Assembly: GCA_947475735.1 (NCBI GenBank)
Contig: CANJLQ010000001.1
Coordinates: 1-64,000 of the forward strand
Length of the DNA stretch: 64,000 nucleotides
Origin: Caulobacteraceae bacterium
GTDB lineage: Bacteria > Pseudomonadota > Alphaproteobacteria > Caulobacterales > Caulobacteraceae
Direction of reading: 5' to 3'
The position numbers were made by a program, and so were the translations under genes. The notes under the pieces are model-generated. The model searched no databases and was not told the DNA's origin. It worked only from the letters and a program-made list of their open reading frames with translations. Positions within the stretch are counted from its first letter, which is position 1. Every line of letters begins with the position of its first letter. Shown in pieces: positions 44,413 through 52,891 of the stretch.

Positions 44413-45552
44413 TTAGGCGGTTTCCTTGACGCGCGCCGACTGACGGGCGCGGCGGGTCTGATATGCGCGCGTCCAGGCGGATGCGAAGCGTGACCAATCG
44501 TCTTGGGTCGTGCCCCAGCCACCCGAGACGCGCACGCCCCCGGTCGCCAGGTCCATCCGGCCCATGGCCACGATGGTCCGGCTGGGCTTGGTCTTGCCCG
44601 ACGAACAGGCACTGCCCGCCGAGACCATCACGCCCTCCAGATCGAGCACGATCAGAGCCTGCGGGCTCTCCCAGTCGGGCACCGACAGGAACAGGGTGTT
44701 CGGCAGACGCGGCGCGCCCTTGCCGATGATTGTCGCTCCGGCCGCCTCCACCGCCGTCTCAGCCGCGTCGCGCCAGACGGCGTGCGCCTCAGCCGTCGAA
44801 AGGTCCCGCACCGCGCATTCGGCCGCGACGCCGAAGCCATGAATGCCCGGCACGTTCTCCGTCCCGGCCCTCAGGCCTCGTTCCTGGCCCGCGCCGCGCA
44901 CGATCTGCACCGCCGACCGGCCTTCCCCCAGCACCAGGGCCCCCACGCCCTGCGGTCCGCCCAGCTTGTGCGCCGACAGCGTCAGGGTGTCGGCCTTCAG
45001 CGCCGCCATCGACACCGGGATCTTGCCCGCCGACTGGATGGCGTCGACGTGCAGCCAGCCGCCGGCCTCCCGCACCAGGGTCGCGGCCTCGCGGATCGGC
45101 TGGATCACGCCGCTCTCGTTGTTCGCATGATGGATCGCCACCACCGCCTTGCCGGGCGCGCGCAGCAGCTCCGACAGTTTGCCCAGATCGACCACACCGC
45201 GACTATCGATTGGCAGCACCTTCACCGGCTTGCCCGAGGCCATCGCCGCCTCGGCCACGCAAGGATGCTCCGACGCGCAGACGATCAGTCGTTCGCATCC
45301 GGCAGCGATCGCGCTGGCGATGGCCTGGGCATTGGACTCCGTCCCGCCCGAGGAAAACACCACGGACTGGGCGTCTGCCCCGACCATCTCGGCCACCTTC
45401 GCCCGCGCCGTCTCGACCCGCGCCCGCGCGCGCCGTCCGGCCGCGTGCACCGCCGACGGATTGCCGTTGTCGGCCAGGGCCTCAGCCATCGCCGCCTGCA
45501 CCTCGGGCCGAACCAGGGCGGAGGCGTTGTAGTCCAGATAGACGGGCTTCAT
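44413..45552 (-). CDS. IscS/NifS-type cysteine desulfurase
   Basis: A 379-residue group I PLP enzyme, different from the downstream SufS. Features are the start VYLDYNASALVRPEVQAAMA, SGGTESNAQAIASAI, the PLP lysine in LTLSAHKLGGPQGVGAL, and the longer active loop with the nucleophile in VSAGSACSSGKTKPSR. The ATG at 45552 overlaps the iscR stop; the open frame upstream is iscR in another frame. Two desulfurases in one suf operon imply division of labour, for example one for SufBCD and one for other sulfur transfers, which is inference. Confidence 0.92.
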   Translation of the reverse strand: MKPVYLDYNASALVRPEVQAAMAEALADNGNPSAVHAAGRRARARVETARAKVAEMVGADAQSVVFSSGGTESNAQAIASAIAAGCERLIVCASEHPCVAEAAMASGKPVKVLPIDSRGVVDLGKLSELLRAPGKAVVAIHHANNESGVIQPIREAATLVREAGGWLHVDAIQSAGKIPVSMAALKADTLTLSAHKLGGPQGVGALVLGEGRSAVQIVRGAGQERGLRAGTENVPGIHGFGVAAECAVRDLSTAEAHAVWRDAAETAVEAAGATIIGKGAPRLPNTLFLSVPDWESPQALIVLDLEGVMVSAGSACSSGKTKPSRTIVAMGRMDLATGGVRVSGGWGTTQDDWSRFASAWTRAYQTRRARQSARVKETA

Positions 45553-46031
45553 GCCGCCACCCCGACCGCCGCCTGGACATCGCCCGCCGCCGGCGCGCGT
45601 CTCGTCCGGTTCAGGATCACGTCCTCCAGCGACACACTGGACAGATAGCGGTGGATCTCGTCGCCCAGGTCTTCCCAAAGATTGTGGGTGATGCAGCGTT
45701 CGCCGGCCATCATGCAGCCGCGCGGCGAGGAATGGGCCGCGCACCGCGTCGCCCGGATCGGCTCGTCGACCGCCAGGACGATCTCGGCCACCACAGTCTC
45801 GCCCGCCGTCTTGGCCAGCCGATAGCCGCCGCCCGGACCGCGCACGCTCTGGACCAGCCCGCTCTTTCTCAGGCGCGCGAACAGCTGTTCCAGGTAACTC
45901 AAGGAAATCTCTTGCCGCGTCGCGATCTCGGCCAATGAGACAGCGCGCGCCTGACCGGCCTCGCCTCGCCCGTTCCGGGCCAGGTCGGCCATCGCCATGA
46001 CAGCGTATCGTCCCTTGGTCGACAGTCGCAT
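45549..46031 (-). CDS. iscR: Rrf2-family Fe-S regulator IscR
   Basis: A 160-residue winged-helix regulator. The N-terminal HTH is typical (MRLSTKGRYAVMAMADLARN, SLSYLEQLFARLRKSGLVQS, RGPGGGYRL). Three cysteines for a [2Fe-2S] cluster lie in RCAAHSSPRGCMMAGERC with a nearby His (ITHNLW). It would sense Fe-S status and repress the operon that it heads, and the predicted operator overlaps its own -10 box. Length is normal. Confidence 0.93.
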   Translation of the reverse strand: MRLSTKGRYAVMAMADLARNGRGEAGQARAVSLAEIATRQEISLSYLEQLFARLRKSGLVQSVRGPGGGYRLAKTAGETVVAEIVLAVDEPIRATRCAAHSSPRGCMMAGERCITHNLWEDLGDEIHRYLSSVSLEDVILNRTRRAPAAGDVQAAVGVAA

Positions 46032-46111
46032 CGTCGTCCTTCAAAAACCGCGCGCTTTTCAGGGGTCCTGTGCTATGACCCGCCGCTTCGCGAGGCGGCC
46101 CGGCGCAGGTT

Positions 46112-46141
46112 GGACTTAGAAAGTCCTACCCCAGCGGTCAA
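46112..46141 (-). promoter_or_regulatory. iscR-suf promoter with IscR-like palindrome
   Basis: On the minus strand TTGACC (46141-46136) and TAAGTC (46118-46113) form -35/-10 hexamers 17 bases apart. A perfect palindrome GGACTT-TCT-AAGTCC (46112-46126) covers the -10 region and contains GACT-N5-AGTC, close to the type 1 IscR site. A GC hairpin (CCGCCTCGCGAAGCGG) lies in the leader. Confidence 0.6.
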
Positions 46142-46187
46142 GTATTTCGGGGCCTCGAAATGACAGTTGAACGGATTCCAGAGCCCT

Positions 46188-46838
46188 ATGCCTGAAGTCA
46201 TCCTGCCCGGCGCCTCCGGTCGCATCGAAGGCCGCTATTCCCCCGGCAAGCGCCCGAACGCCCCGATCGCCCTGATCCTGCACCCTCACCCCAAGGCGGG
46301 CGGGCATATGAACAATCCGGTGGCGGTGACCCTGTACCAGTTGTTCGTGAAGCGTGGCTTCGCCACCCTGCGCTACAACAGCCGCGGCGTCGGCAAATCC
46401 CAGGGCGAGTTCGATTCGGGCATCGGCGAGCTGGCCGACGCGGCCACGGCCCTGGACTGGCTCCAGTCCAACAACCCCGCCGCCACCCAGACCTGGGTCG
46501 CCGGCTATCAGTTCGGGGCCTACATCGGCATGCAGCTGTTGATGCGCCGGCCGGAGACGGACGGCTTCATCTCGGTCTCGCCGCCGTCGAACATGTACGA
46601 CTTCAGCTTCCTGGCCCCCTGCCCGGCGTCCGGCCTGTTCCTGCACGGCACGGCCGACACCATCGTGCCGCCGGTCGAGGTCGAGCGCGTGGTCAACAAG
46701 CTGCGGACCCAGAAGGGCATCGTCATCGACTATGAGCTGGAAGAGGGCGCGACCCACTTCTGGCAGGACCACATCGACGCCGTGGACCGCCGCGTCGGTC
46801 TGTATCTAGACAAACGTCTGGAAGCCGAGCCCGCCTGA
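46188..46838 (+). CDS. Alpha/beta-hydrolase-fold protein lacking nucleophile Ser
   Basis: A 216-residue protein of the COG2945-type alpha/beta hydrolase group: ALILHPHPKAGGHMNNPVAV, TLRYNSRGVGKSQGEFDSGI, and later TADTIVPPVEVERVV and GATHFWQDHIDAV with the expected Asp and His. The nucleophile elbow reads AGYQFGAYIG, where GxSxG would be expected, so the Ser is Gln. It is probably non-hydrolytic or uses another mechanism. The ATG at 46188 starts the conserved region. It is divergent from iscR. Confidence 0.78.
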   Translation: MPEVILPGASGRIEGRYSPGKRPNAPIALILHPHPKAGGHMNNPVAVTLYQLFVKRGFATLRYNSRGVGKSQGEFDSGIGELADAATALDWLQSNNPAATQTWVAGYQFGAYIGMQLLMRRPETDGFISVSPPSNMYDFSFLAPCPASGLFLHGTADTIVPPVEVERVVNKLRTQKGIVIDYELEEGATHFWQDHIDAVDRRVGLYLDKRLEAEPA

Positions 46839-46854
46839 CCTTCGCCAGGCGGGC
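46829..46854. terminator. Hairpin overlapping hydrolase stop codon
   Basis: GCCCGCCTG and CAGGCGGGC form a perfect 9-bp stem with an 8-base loop. The left arm contains the start of the hydrolase stop region and the right arm ends 10 bases before the convergent terC stop. There is no T run; it could serve both genes. Confidence 0.5.
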
Positions 46855-46863
46855 CCGCGCCCG

Positions 46864-47859
46864 TCAGTGCCCGGCCGGGGTCGGCGGCTGGCCCTTCGTC
46901 TTCCACAGCGACCAGACCACGCCACCCGTGAGGATCACGGCGGTGATGGCCAACGACCACTCGGCGGGGAACTTCTCCCAACCCAGCAGGTCGGCCACGA
47001 AGATCTTGCCGCCGATGAACACCAGAAGCACCGCCAGCGCCTGTTTCAGATAGGCGAAGCGGTGGATGACCGCGGCCAGGGCGAAATAGAGCGCCCGCAG
47101 GCCCAGGATGGCGAAGATGTTCGAGGTGTAGACGAGGTAGGGATCGGTCGTGATGGCGAAGATCGCCGGCACCGAGTCCACCGCGAAGATCACGTCCGCG
47201 ATCTCGATCATGATCAGCGCCAGGAACATCGGCGTGGCCCACAGCACCATCTTTCCAGTCTTCGGATGCGGCTCCTGCACGAAGAACTTCTGGCCGTGCA
47301 GCTGATCGGTGATGCGCAGATGCCCGCGCATCCATTTCACCAGCGGATTGGCCCCCACGTCGGCGTGCCCCTCGCCGGCGAAGAACATCTTGATCCCGGT
47401 GAAGATCAGGAAGGCGGCGAAGATATACAGCACCCAGCCGTACTGGCTGACCAGGGCCGCGCCCGCCCCGATCATCAGCGCCCGCAGCACGATGACGCCG
47501 AGGATGCCCCAGAACAGCACCCGATGCTGCAAGGCGCGCGGAATGGCGAAATAGCCGAAGATCATGGCGATGACGAAGACGTTGTCCATCGCCAGCGACT
47601 TCTCGATCGCGAAACCGGTCAGGTATTCGATGCCCGACTGGCGACCCAGCTCCCACCACACCCAGCCGCCGAACATCAGGGCGATGGCGATGTACATACC
47701 CGACAGCAGCAGGCTTTCGCGCACGCCGATCTCGTGTTGATCCTTGTGCAACACGCCCAGGTCCAGCACGAGCAACGCGACCACCACGCCCATGAAGGCC
47801 AGCCACATCCAGGCCGGCTTGCCCAGCCAGTCGGCCAGGAAAAAACTCATCAGGTCCAT
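46864..47859 (-). CDS. TerC/Alx-family membrane protein
   Basis: A 331-residue integral membrane protein with about nine helices and the TerC signature acidic residues in membrane segments: LVLDLGVLHKDQHEIGVRES, SLAMDNVFVIAMIFGYFAIP and IEIADVIFAVDSVPAIFAIT. Relatives include E. coli Alx, active in manganese/pH homeostasis, and TerC, linked to metal insertion into exported proteins. The ATG at 47859 (MDLMSFF) has AAAGGGG upstream and is preferred to a TTG at 47877. A 179-base leader with a hairpin precedes it; I could not recognise a yybP-ykoY riboswitch. Confidence 0.9.
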   Translation of the reverse strand: MDLMSFFLADWLGKPAWMWLAFMGVVVALLVLDLGVLHKDQHEIGVRESLLLSGMYIAIALMFGGWVWWELGRQSGIEYLTGFAIEKSLAMDNVFVIAMIFGYFAIPRALQHRVLFWGILGVIVLRALMIGAGAALVSQYGWVLYIFAAFLIFTGIKMFFAGEGHADVGANPLVKWMRGHLRITDQLHGQKFFVQEPHPKTGKMVLWATPMFLALIMIEIADVIFAVDSVPAIFAITTDPYLVYTSNIFAILGLRALYFALAAVIHRFAYLKQALAVLLVFIGGKIFVADLLGWEKFPAEWSLAITAVILTGGVVWSLWKTKGQPPTPAGH

Positions 47860-47960
47860 AGGACACCCCTTTTTCAAAGGAGCGACCTCGGCGCGCGATG
47901 GGGGGGTCGACCAGGGAGGGGGTCGTCGCGCACCGAGATCACTCGATGCGGTCCGACATC

Positions 47961-47978
47961 ACGTCTGCCATCAGACGT
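47961..47978 (-). promoter_or_regulatory. Hairpin in terC leader
   Basis: ACGTCTG, a 4-base loop and CAGACGT form a perfect 7-bp stem about 100 bases before the terC start. It may be part of a structured leader. The whole gap 47860-48038 is non-coding. Confidence 0.4.
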
Positions 47979-48038
47979 CAGAGGGGCCCGGTCCGCTTTG
48001 ATCCGTCTAAGTGACCACCGATCGGCGATCAAGGCGTC

Positions 48039-49238
48039 TCAGTAGATCAGGACAGAACGTCGCGCCTCGACCCAAGCCGCCTCGTCCGCGCCGGCGATGG
48101 CCTCCAGGTCGCCCGGCTGGGCGGCCGCGTCATCGACCCATTCCCGCAGCGCTGGCCCGCCGTTGATGACGTCGATCGGCAGCTTGCCAAAGGCATACTC
48201 ATACGGAAAATCGCGCCACAGATCGTAGTCGGGATACAGCCGCCGGATGGCCTTGAACCCCGCCGCCTGCAGCCGCCAGGGCCGGAAGGCGGCATGGTCG
48301 TAGTGCGGGCCCTCGACATGGATCTGGATGCCCGCGCATAGGGTGCCGACGTGTTTGTGAAAGGTCGGCTCGAACCACATGGGCCTCAGCACGCAGCCCC
48401 GGACCCAGTCCGGCGCGAACGCCTGCATCTCCGCGATCACGGCTCGGGCGTCGATGTCGGGCGCGCCGAACAGTTCCAGCGGCCGGGTCGTGCCGCGCCC
48501 CTCCGACAGGGTCGCCCCCTCCAGCATGACCGTGCCGGGATAGGCCCGCGCCATCGACAGGTTCTGGGCATTGGGGCTGGGGTTGATCCAGGCCCGCTCG
48601 TTCAAGGGCCAGCCATAACCGGGCGCGGCATCGGGGTCGTACCCCTCCATGGCGATGACGCGGTAGTCGACGTCCAGCTTGAAGTGGTCGATGAACCAGT
48701 GGCCCATCTCGCCCAGGGTCATGCCGTGACGCATCGGCATAGGGCCGGCCCCGACGAAGCTTTCCCAGCCGGGGACCAGCGTCGTCCCCTCGACCGGCCG
48801 CCCGGCGGGGTTGGGCCGGTCCAGCACCCAGACCGTCTTGCCGTTCTCGGCCGCCGCTTCCAGCACATAGAGCAGGGTCGTCACGAAGGTGTAGATGCGG
48901 CACCCCAGGTCCTGCAGATCCACCAGGATGATGTCGAAGGTCGACAGCATCTGGCCCGACGGCCGCCGCACCTCGCCGTACAGGCTGAACACGGGAAAGC
49001 CGTGGACCGGATCGGTCTCGTCCGGGCTCTCCATCATATTGTCCTGCAGATCGCCCTTCATCCCGTGCTGGGGCCCGAAGGCCGCGCTGATCCGCACGCC
49101 CGCGCCGATCAGGGCGTCGATGGAATGCGTCAGGTCGGCGGTCACCGACGCCGGATGCGCCAGCAGCGCCACGCGCCGCTGCTTCAGCTCGGCCAGCAGG
49201 GCGGGATCAGCGAGCAGGCGGTCGATACCAAAATTCAT
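48039..49238 (-). CDS. DUF1343/NamZ-like exo-N-acetylmuramidase
   Basis: A 399-residue protein of DUF1343, whose characterised member NamZ releases N-acetylmuramic acid from peptidoglycan fragments. Matching blocks are LAHPASVTADLTHSIDALIG, AAFGPQHGMKGDLQDNMMES, VDLQDLGCRIYTFVTTL, VLDRPNPAGRPVEGTTLVPG and LSEGRGTTRPLELFGAPDID. No signal peptide is seen, which suggests cytoplasmic wall recycling, as NamZ can be exported in other species. Translation is coupled by ATGA to the DOMON-like gene upstream. Confidence 0.88.
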   Translation of the reverse strand: MNFGIDRLLADPALLAELKQRRVALLAHPASVTADLTHSIDALIGAGVRISAAFGPQHGMKGDLQDNMMESPDETDPVHGFPVFSLYGEVRRPSGQMLSTFDIILVDLQDLGCRIYTFVTTLLYVLEAAAENGKTVWVLDRPNPAGRPVEGTTLVPGWESFVGAGPMPMRHGMTLGEMGHWFIDHFKLDVDYRVIAMEGYDPDAAPGYGWPLNERAWINPSPNAQNLSMARAYPGTVMLEGATLSEGRGTTRPLELFGAPDIDARAVIAEMQAFAPDWVRGCVLRPMWFEPTFHKHVGTLCAGIQIHVEGPHYDHAAFRPWRLQAAGFKAIRRLYPDYDLWRDFPYEYAFGKLPIDVINGGPALREWVDDAAAQPGDLEAIAGADEAAWVEARRSVLIY

Positions 49239-49744
49239 GGCAGATCCAGGATGAAACTGTCGGGATGATGGAAATCAGGGTTATCCGACGGATGAGCCAG
49301 TGCCCAATAACAGAATGTACCATCGACACTTTCGATGACCGCGGACAGGCCTATCCGTCGCGCGCCCGTCGGCAACTCCAGCCGAGCCTCCACAGCAAGC
49401 CGGCCTTGCGCAACGTTTAGAAGCGGTGGCGTCGCCACCACGACCGCGTTCCGCATTCCCTGTCGCGGCCGGTCGAAACGATAGCTGGCCCACTGTCCGG
49501 ACGGCGACAGATTGTACTCGACATAGCCGTCTTCCGCTTGGACGAAGGCCTCAAAGCAGCTGTGACGCCAGAGGTCATCGGCGCGGGTCGGCGTCGCGGG
49601 CTCCGGCCAGACGACGTCCCGCGTCCGACCTTCGACGACGAAGCGCAGCCACAAGGCTTCCCCGACACGATCGAGCAGGACCGTCAGAGTGTCGATGGGA
49701 CCGGGCGGCGACGCCGGATGGGGCGCCAGCGTCACCGATCGCAT
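49235..49744 (-). CDS. DOMON-like beta-sandwich domain protein
   Basis: A 169-residue single-domain protein with a predicted beta-sandwich like family 9 carbohydrate-binding modules: [57 protein letters not shown]. No signal peptide is evident. I use the ATG at 49744; an in-frame ATG at 49765 is also possible. It overlaps the DUF1343 gene by ATGA, which suggests that it helps handle the same sugar or glycan substrate. Confidence 0.8.
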   Translation of the reverse strand: MRSVTLAPHPASPPGPIDTLTVLLDRVGEALWLRFVVEGRTRDVVWPEPATPTRADDLWRHSCFEAFVQAEDGYVEYNLSPSGQWASYRFDRPRQGMRNAVVVATPPLLNVAQGRLAVEARLELPTGARRIGLSAVIESVDGTFCYWALAHPSDNPDFHHPDSFILDLP

Positions 49745-49815
49745 CGTGGCGGTTCGCCCTTCCATCCGCCCGTGCTACACGCCCCCTCCTCCCAAAGCCA
49801 AGCCCGCCTGACGCC

Positions 49816-51072
49816 ATGACCGAACCCGCATTCCAGTCCGACTTCCTCCAGACGCTGCAGGCGCGCGGCTATATCCATCAGATCACCCATCCGGCGGAGC
49901 TGGACGCGGCGGCATCGAGCGGCGTCGTCTCGGCCTATGTCGGCTTCGATGCGACGGCGCCCAGCCTGCACGTCGGCAACCTGATCTCGATCATGATGCT
50001 GCGGCGGCTGCAGCAGACCGGGCACCGGCCCGTCGTCCTGATGGGCGGGGCCACGACCAAGGTCGGCGACCCCACCGGCAAGGACACCTCGCGGCCCCAG
50101 CTGACCGACGAGACCATCGCCGCCAACCTCGCCTCCATCCGCACGGTGTTCGAGAAATTCTTGACCTTCGGCGACGGCCCGACCGACGCCGTCATGGTCA
50201 ACAACGACGACTGGCTGTCGGGCTACGGCTACATCCAGTTCCTGCGCGACTTCGGCACCCAGTTCACGATCAACCGCATGCTGGCCTTCGACTCGGTCAA
50301 GCTGAGGCTGGAGCGCGAGCAGCCGATGACCTTCCTCGAGTTCAACTACATGCTCATGCAGTCGGTGGACTTCCTGGAGCTGAACCGCGCCCGGAACGTG
50401 ACGCTCCAGATGGGCGGGTCGGACCAGTGGGGCAATATCGTCTCGGGCGTCGACCTGGTTCGCCGCGTGGACGGCAAGGCCGCCTTCGGCCTGACCACGC
50501 CGCTGCTGACCACGGCCTCGGGCGGCAAGATGGGCAAGACGGCGCAGGGCGCGGTGTGGCTGAACGCCGACCAGCTCTCGCCCTTCGACTACTGGCAGTT
50601 CTGGAGGAACGCCGAGGACGCCGACGTCGGCCGCTTCATGCGCCTGTTCACCGACCTGCCGCTCGACGAGATCGCCCGCTACGAGGCCCTGCAGGGTGCC
50701 GAGATCAACGAGGCCAAGAAGGCGCTCGCCGACGCCGCCACGACCATGCTGCATGGGGCGGACGCGGCGCGCTCCGCCCGCGAGGGCGCCGAGGCGGCCT
50801 TCGAGCGCGGGGCAGTGTCCGGCGACCTGCCGACCGTCGAACTGCCGTCATCCGAGGTGATCGGTGCAATGATCGCCGCCGTCGCCACCCGCGCAGGGCT
50901 GACCGCATCGAACGGCGAGGCCCGTCGCCTGGCCCAGGGCGGCGGCCTGCGACTGAATGACGAGGCGATCGCCGACGGCGCTCGGCTTATCGAGGCTGCC
51001 GACATCAACGCCGACGGCGTGCTCAAGCTCGCCGCCGGCAAGAAGAAGCTGCTGCTCGTCAAGCCGATCTGA
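49816..51072 (+). CDS. tyrS: Tyrosyl-tRNA synthetase
   Basis: A 418-residue class I synthetase that charges tRNA-Tyr. The HIGH-like site is [13 protein letters not shown], the tyrosine/tRNA pocket includes [17 protein letters not shown], and the KMSKS loop is [12 protein letters not shown]. The C-terminal S4 domain is clear ([20 protein letters not shown]). The ATG at 49816 matches the family start; the open frame upstream to 49426 is not conserved. It is followed by bcp after 11 bases. Confidence 0.96.
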   Translation: MTEPAFQSDFLQTLQARGYIHQITHPAELDAAASSGVVSAYVGFDATAPSLHVGNLISIMMLRRLQQTGHRPVVLMGGATTKVGDPTGKDTSRPQLTDETIAANLASIRTVFEKFLTFGDGPTDAVMVNNDDWLSGYGYIQFLRDFGTQFTINRMLAFDSVKLRLEREQPMTFLEFNYMLMQSVDFLELNRARNVTLQMGGSDQWGNIVSGVDLVRRVDGKAAFGLTTPLLTTASGGKMGKTAQGAVWLNADQLSPFDYWQFWRNAEDADVGRFMRLFTDLPLDEIARYEALQGAEINEAKKALADAATTMLHGADAARSAREGAEAAFERGAVSGDLPTVELPSSEVIGAMIAAVATRAGLTASNGEARRLAQGGGLRLNDEAIADGARLIEAADINADGVLKLAAGKKKLLLVKPI

Positions 51073-51083
51073 GAGGACTTGCC

Positions 51084-51539
51084 ATGACCGAGATCACCGA
51101 AGGTTCAAAGGCCCCCGCGTTCGACATGCCCGCCGACGGCGGCGGCCGCGCGACCCTGTCGGGTCCGACCGTCCTCTACTTCTATCCCAAGGCCGACACG
51201 CCGGGCTGCACCAATGAGGCCAAGGACTTCACCGCTTACGCCGACGCCTTCACCAAGGCCGGCGTCACCGTCATCGGCGTGTCCAAGGACCCGGTGAAGA
51301 AGCTCGACAAGTTCAAGGCCAAGTACGACCTCAAGGTCACCCTGGCGTCCGACGAAGAAACCGGCGTCACCGAGGCCTATGGCGTCTGGGTCGAGAAGAG
51401 CATGTACGGCAAGACCTACATGGGCATCGAGCGCGCCACCTTCCTGATCGACGGTACCGGCGTCGTCCGCCGCGTCTGGCGCAAGGTCTCGGTCAAGGGT
51501 CACGCCGAAGAGGTCCTGGCCGCCGCTCAGGCTTTCTGA
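51084..51539 (+). CDS. bcp: Peroxiredoxin, BCP type
   Basis: A 151-residue thiol peroxidase reducing H2O2 and organic peroxides. The peroxidatic Cys is in FYPKADTPGCTNEAKDF, and the later blocks GVSKDPVKKLDKFKAKYDL and YGKTYMGIERATFLIDGTG are family-typical. It has only that one cysteine (no resolving Cys five residues on as in E. coli BCP), so it likely relies on an external thiol. A terminator follows 8 bases after the stop. Confidence 0.93.
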   Translation: MTEITEGSKAPAFDMPADGGGRATLSGPTVLYFYPKADTPGCTNEAKDFTAYADAFTKAGVTVIGVSKDPVKKLDKFKAKYDLKVTLASDEETGVTEAYGVWVEKSMYGKTYMGIERATFLIDGTGVVRRVWRKVSVKGHAEEVLAAAQAF

Positions 51540-51546
51540 AAGCAGG

Positions 51547-51569
51547 CCGTTCCGCTTGCGAACGGTTTT
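51547..51569 (+). terminator. Intrinsic terminator after bcp
   Basis: CCGTTC, a 7-base loop and GAACGG followed by TTTT, starting 8 bases past the bcp stop codon. Confidence 0.8.
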
Positions 51570-51745
51570 ACAGTGCAGTCGCTGAAACTCACAGATGTAA
51601 CAAATCGCCCAACAGGCGAACTTTAACCTGGTCTAGATTCGTTCGCGCGAGAACGGCCACCCAACGTGGTTAAGATTGCGTGAACGGTATTGCCGCCGGG
51701 CAACAGTTCACGGATAAGCGTCACCGTGCATGGGGGCGTGTTAAC

Positions 51746-52891
51746 ATGGTAGAAGAACAGGGAGCGGTCAGGCGCCCGCTGATCGACCGCTGGTTTCCGG
51801 AACGTCACGTCTATCTGCGTCAGAACGGCGAGACGCGTGGTTATGTTCTGACCAGTGGCCGACAGATCCTGATGGCCGGTGTCGCGGCGGTCGCGGCCGC
51901 CTGGACCCTGGTCGCCTCGGGCGGCTTTCTCTTTGACATGGTGGTGGCCGGCCGCTCGGATGACGAAATCGTCCGGGCCCGCGCGGCGTCCGAACGCCTG
52001 AACGCGGACCTTCAGGCCCGGCTGGAGACCGCCGTGGTGCGGATGTCGGCCACGACCGGGGGGCTGGACGAGATGGCCCAAATGGTCGAGCGCCGCCACG
52101 CCGCCCTGTCCGGTGTCATGGGCATGTTCCGTGGGGTCGATGGCGCCGAGACCATCCTGGCCCCCGCCCCTGCCCCTGCGCCCGGCACCGCGGCCCCGGT
52201 TCAGCGCATCGTCGCCGTGCGCATGGACCAGGAACGACTGATCGAACGCGCCGGTGACTTCGCCCAGACCCGCGCCGAACGCCTGCGTCTCGCCTTCCGT
52301 CTCGCGGGCCTCAACCCGGCCGCCTATGCCGCCTCCGGCTCGGCGCTTGGCGGTCCGCTGGTGGAAGCCAATGATCCCGAGGCCCTCGCCACCATCCTGG
52401 ACGTCGACGAGCCGTTCGCCGTCCGCATCCGCCACGCCGCCGACAACCTGACCGACATGCGCCGGCTGGCCGACGCCGCTGAGGGCCTGCCCTTCGACCG
52501 GCCCACCAATGCCCGCACCACCTCGGGATTCGGCGTCCGATTCGATCCGTTCAACGGCCGCCCGGCGGTGCATCAGGGCCAGGATTTCGCTGCCCCCCTG
52601 AACACCCCGATCTACTCGACCGCTCCCGGAATCGTGTCTTTCGCCGGTGTTCGTTCAGGCTATGGCAACACCGTTGAGATAGACCACGGTCGAGGCTTCA
52701 AGACCCGCTACGCCCATCTGAACTCCGTGGCCGTCCGCCCCGGTCAGCAGGTCGCCCTGACCCAGCGGATCGGTGCCATGGGCACCACCGGTCGCTCGAC
52801 CGGCGTTCACCTGCACTATGAGGTGTGGATGGACGGACGACCCCAGAACCCCGCCCGCTTCATGAGAGCCGGAGACACCCTTGTTCAATAA
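51746..52891 (+). CDS. M23 metallopeptidase, membrane-anchored
   Basis: A 381-residue peptidoglycan endopeptidase. A cytoplasmic N-terminus is followed by one membrane helix (~43-67, QILMAGVAAVAAAWTLVASG), a periplasmic coiled-coil part and the LytM/M23 domain at ~255-375. Zinc-site motifs are visible: HQGQDFAAPL (HxxxD) and VHLHYEVW (HxH). The architecture matches the LmdC-type peptidases paired with bactofilins in Hyphomonas and relatives. The bactofilin gene starts inside its last codons. A ~205-base leader (51540-51745) holds the bcp terminator and AT-rich promoter DNA with a poor CtrA half-site. Confidence 0.9.
   Translation: MVEEQGAVRRPLIDRWFPERHVYLRQNGETRGYVLTSGRQILMAGVAAVAAAWTLVASGGFLFDMVVAGRSDDEIVRARAASERLNADLQARLETAVVRMSATTGGLDEMAQMVERRHAALSGVMGMFRGVDGAETILAPAPAPAPGTAAPVQRIVAVRMDQERLIERAGDFAQTRAERLRLAFRLAGLNPAAYAASGSALGGPLVEANDPEALATILDVDEPFAVRIRHAADNLTDMRRLADAAEGLPFDRPTNARTTSGFGVRFDPFNGRPAVHQGQDFAAPLNTPIYSTAPGIVSFAGVRSGYGNTVEIDHGRGFKTRYAHLNSVAVRPGQQVALTQRIGAMGTTGRSTGVHLHYEVWMDGRPQNPARFMRAGDTLVQ

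Noticed and set aside
47860..48038. yybP-ykoY manganese riboswitch before terC
   Set aside because: I could not find the conserved core sequences; only an unrelated hairpin is clear.
51668..51684. CtrA site before the M23 peptidase gene
   Set aside because: TTAA-N7-TGAA departs from the consensus at two key bases of the second half.
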